The position numbers were made by a program, and so were the translations under genes. Under the pieces are notes generated by a model, which was given only the letters and a program-made list of their open reading frames with translations, had not been told where the DNA came from and did no database searches. A DNA stretch of 64,000 nt from Parapedobacter sp051400755. Lineage in GTDB: Bacteria; Bacteroidota; Bacteroidia; Sphingobacteriales; Sphingobacteriaceae. The stretch is taken from assembly GCF_051400755.1 (NCBI RefSeq), contig NZ_JBLFFL010000004.1, positions 248,001 to 312,000 of the forward strand. Direction: 5' to 3'. Shown piece after piece: positions 62,499 through 64,000 of the stretch (its first letter is position 1; each line of letters opens with the position of its first letter).

Positions 62499-63290
62499 AT
62501 GAACGAACGACACATACCGACAATGGCCGAATTGGCGGCTAAAGGCGAAACGGCTGATATCCTGTTTTGGGTGGGCTGTGCGGGTAGTTTCGACGAGCGC
62601 GCCCAGCGCATCACGCGCGACATCTGCAAAATATTGCACCACGTAGGCATCAACTATGCCATTCTCGGCACCGAAGAAACCTGTACGGGCGATCCTGCCA
62701 AACGCGCGGGCAACGAATTTCTCTTCCAGATGCAGGCTATGACGAACATCCAGGTCCTCGATGGCTATGCCGTCACCAAAATCGTCACCGCCTGTCCGCA
62801 TTGTTTCAACACGCTCAAAAACGAATATCCCGATGTGGGCGGCCATTATGAGGTTATCCACCATACGCAACTCATTCAGCAACTGATTGACGAGGGCAAG
62901 CTAAAGGTCGAAGGCGGTGAATCCTTTAAGGGACGGCGCATTACTTACCACGACCCCTGCTACCTCGGCCGGGGGAACGGCGTGTATGAAGCACCCCGCA
63001 AAGCCCTGGAAAGCCTCGATGCGCAGCTGGTGGAGATGAAGCGCTGCCGGAGCAATGGCCTCTGCTGCGGCGCAGGCGGTGCCCAGCTATTCAAGGAACC
63101 GGAAAAGGGCAACCAGGACATCAACATCGAACGCGCCGAGGAAGCACTGGCCACACAACCCGAAATCATTGCCGCCGCCTGCCCCTTCTGCATGACCATG
63201 CTGCGCGATGGCATCAAACTGAAAGACAAAGAGCAGGACGTGCAGGTATTGGACATCGCCGAGATCACGGCCAGGGCGAATGGGTTGTGA
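62499..63290 (+). CDS. CCG-domain Fe-S protein, HdrB/LutA-like
   Basis: Protein of 263 aa with the two-part cysteine-rich (CCG) domain of HdrB, GlpC and LutA. Cys motifs: ACPHCFNTLKNEY (about 107), YHDPCYLGR near 152, CCGAGGAQLF (about 189) and ACPFCMTML near 228. These bind a non-cubane or 4Fe-4S centre that handles disulfides in the family. It is the partner of the membrane protein upstream and is preceded by a GTCTAAT array. Substrate unknown. Confidence 0.88.
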   Translation: MNERHIPTMAELAAKGETADILFWVGCAGSFDERAQRITRDICKILHHVGINYAILGTEETCTGDPAKRAGNEFLFQMQAMTNIQVLDGYAVTKIVTACPHCFNTLKNEYPDVGGHYEVIHHTQLIQQLIDEGKLKVEGGESFKGRRITYHDPCYLGRGNGVYEAPRKALESLDAQLVEMKRCRSNGLCCGAGGAQLFKEPEKGNQDINIERAEEALATQPEIIAAACPFCMTMLRDGIKLKDKEQDVQVLDIAEITARANGL

Positions 63291-63305
63291 TGTCACACCA
63301 CCTGG

Positions 63306-64000
63306 TTAGTCATATCCCGGATTCTGATAGGTATCCCGCTCTCCCTCCATGGCATCAAGCTGCCCCTGCGGAATGGGACGCAGGTAGTGATGCGGCTGGA
63401 TATTCCGTGTTACTGTTACCGGTGTATGGTCGCCGATATTGGACCCGCAGATTTCATAAGTAGACGCCAACTCCGTCCATTTTTGCGTGCGCACCAGATC
63501 TAACCAACGGTAACCTTCGCCATAATATTCACGCGAGCGCTCGGCCAAAATATAGTCGATATCAATCGTTGCCGGTGTGGCGGCGGTCATGGCAGCGCTG
63601 TTATCCGCTACTTTCTCCATATTTCCATTGTTGTCCCAGCGCCATTTTCCGGCACGCGCACGGACGACGTTGATGAGATCCCGCGCACTCCTCGCGCCTG
63701 ATGCCCCTTTCACGGCCGCTTCGGCCGCGATGAAGTAAAGCTCGGAGAATTTGGCAATGTTGAATGGACGGGTACTGGCGGCATTCGGCTGTCCCAATCC
63801 AGCGCCACTGTCGGTGCGGTAAGGCCCCAGTTTCCAAAGCCCGGGGTATACTCGCCGGCTGATGCCGCGCGGTGATACGACGAAATCGGCTCTTCCGGGC
63901 AGCACTCCGACCCCAATGTTACTCTGATAGGTCGAATTGGAGTAATCAATAGCCGTCTCCGGTTCCTCATCCAGAAACGTCAGTATGACGTCACCCGGAT
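63306..64000 (-). CDS. RagB/SusD family protein, partial
   Basis: C-terminal part of a SusD-like nutrient-uptake lipoprotein, cut by the right edge; the frame stays open to 64000. Visible motifs: FNIAKFSELYFIAAEAAVKG (TPR-like helix), ARAGKWRWDN, DIDYILAERSREYYGEGYRWLDLVRTQKW, and an end LRPIPQGQLDAME...QNPGYD that is typical of SusD C-termini. SusD binds glycans or other nutrients at a TonB-dependent SusC channel, whose gene is probably just beyond the window. No start codon can be assigned. Confidence 0.9.
   Translation of the reverse strand, partial: PGDVILTFLDEEPETAIDYSNSTYQSNIGVGVLPGRADFVVSPRGISRRVYPGLWKLGPYRTDSGAGLGQPNAASTRPFNIAKFSELYFIAAEAAVKGASGARSARDLINVVRARAGKWRWDNNGNMEKVADNSAAMTAATPATIDIDYILAERSREYYGEGYRWLDLVRTQKWTELASTYEICGSNIGDHTPVTVTRNIQPHHYLRPIPQGQLDAMEGERDTYQNPGYD

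Overview
The window looks like a chromosomal segment of a member of the Bacteroidota, most likely a sphingobacterium of the Sphingobacteriaceae type. The evidence is several type IX secretion (T9SS) parts, a SusD-type outer-membrane protein, membrane-anchored AraC regulators, Bacteroidota-only DUF families, and many -7 boxes of the form TAnnTTTG instead of sigma70-type promoters. The DNA is about half G+C and mostly housekeeping. I see no tRNA, rRNA, CRISPR array, phage or insertion sequence. A run of ten N at 17695-17704 marks an assembly gap. The first and last genes are cut by the window edges. Layout: 1-9600 holds AMP nucleosidase, cystathionine beta-synthase, a YceI lipoprotein, then leftward murA, DUF4290, a UvrD/PcrA helicase and replicative helicase dnaB. 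9600-17150 runs mainly rightward: menG-porT, a short-chain dehydrogenase, an M61 peptidase, an acyl-CoA ligase and a BrkB/YihY membrane protein. 17150-17793 holds a tandem array of 102-bp units between convergent genes. 17794-24228 runs leftward: an MG2-type outer-membrane protein, then a tight three-gene operon (N-formylglutamate amidohydrolase-like, DUF1704 metallopeptidase-like, glutathione-synthetase-like ATP-grasp). 24532-35056 is a leftward operon for a giant Calx-beta adhesin with a type B T9SS sorting domain, a PorP/SprF partner and an OmpA/PD40 protein. 35500-38650 holds a broken amidohydrolase remnant, a HicB-like protein, two overlapping membrane AraC regulators and a 96-aa protein. 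38619-53457 holds ettA, clpC, fabI, recN, porD, several small membrane proteins, a SprT-like protein, and a glsA/glsB-like lipid acyltransferase pair. 53692-61035 is the conserved envelope block CBS-nadK-porG-uppS-bamA-ompH-ompH. 61139-63290 is a membrane-bound heterodisulfide-reductase-like pair, followed by a partial susD. How they work together: much of the window serves the cell envelope. murA and uppS make cell-wall precursors and carrier, bamA and the two OmpH/Skp proteins insert outer-membrane proteins, PorT, PorG and PorD belong to the T9SS, and the giant adhesin with PorP/SprF and OmpA is a likely T9SS client set. The most unusual gene set is the operon at 20578-24228. It pairs an amino-acid or peptide ligase fold with a DUF1704 protein carrying an HExxxH site like that of the eukaryotic tubulin tyrosine carboxypeptidase MATCAP. 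It could be an add/remove system for a C-terminal residue or small peptide, which is inference. A second unusual theme is a set of at least six degenerate short-repeat arrays (GTCTAAT-like and GGTGATC-like words) between genes, mostly within apparent operons, plus the 102-bp array with inverted ends.
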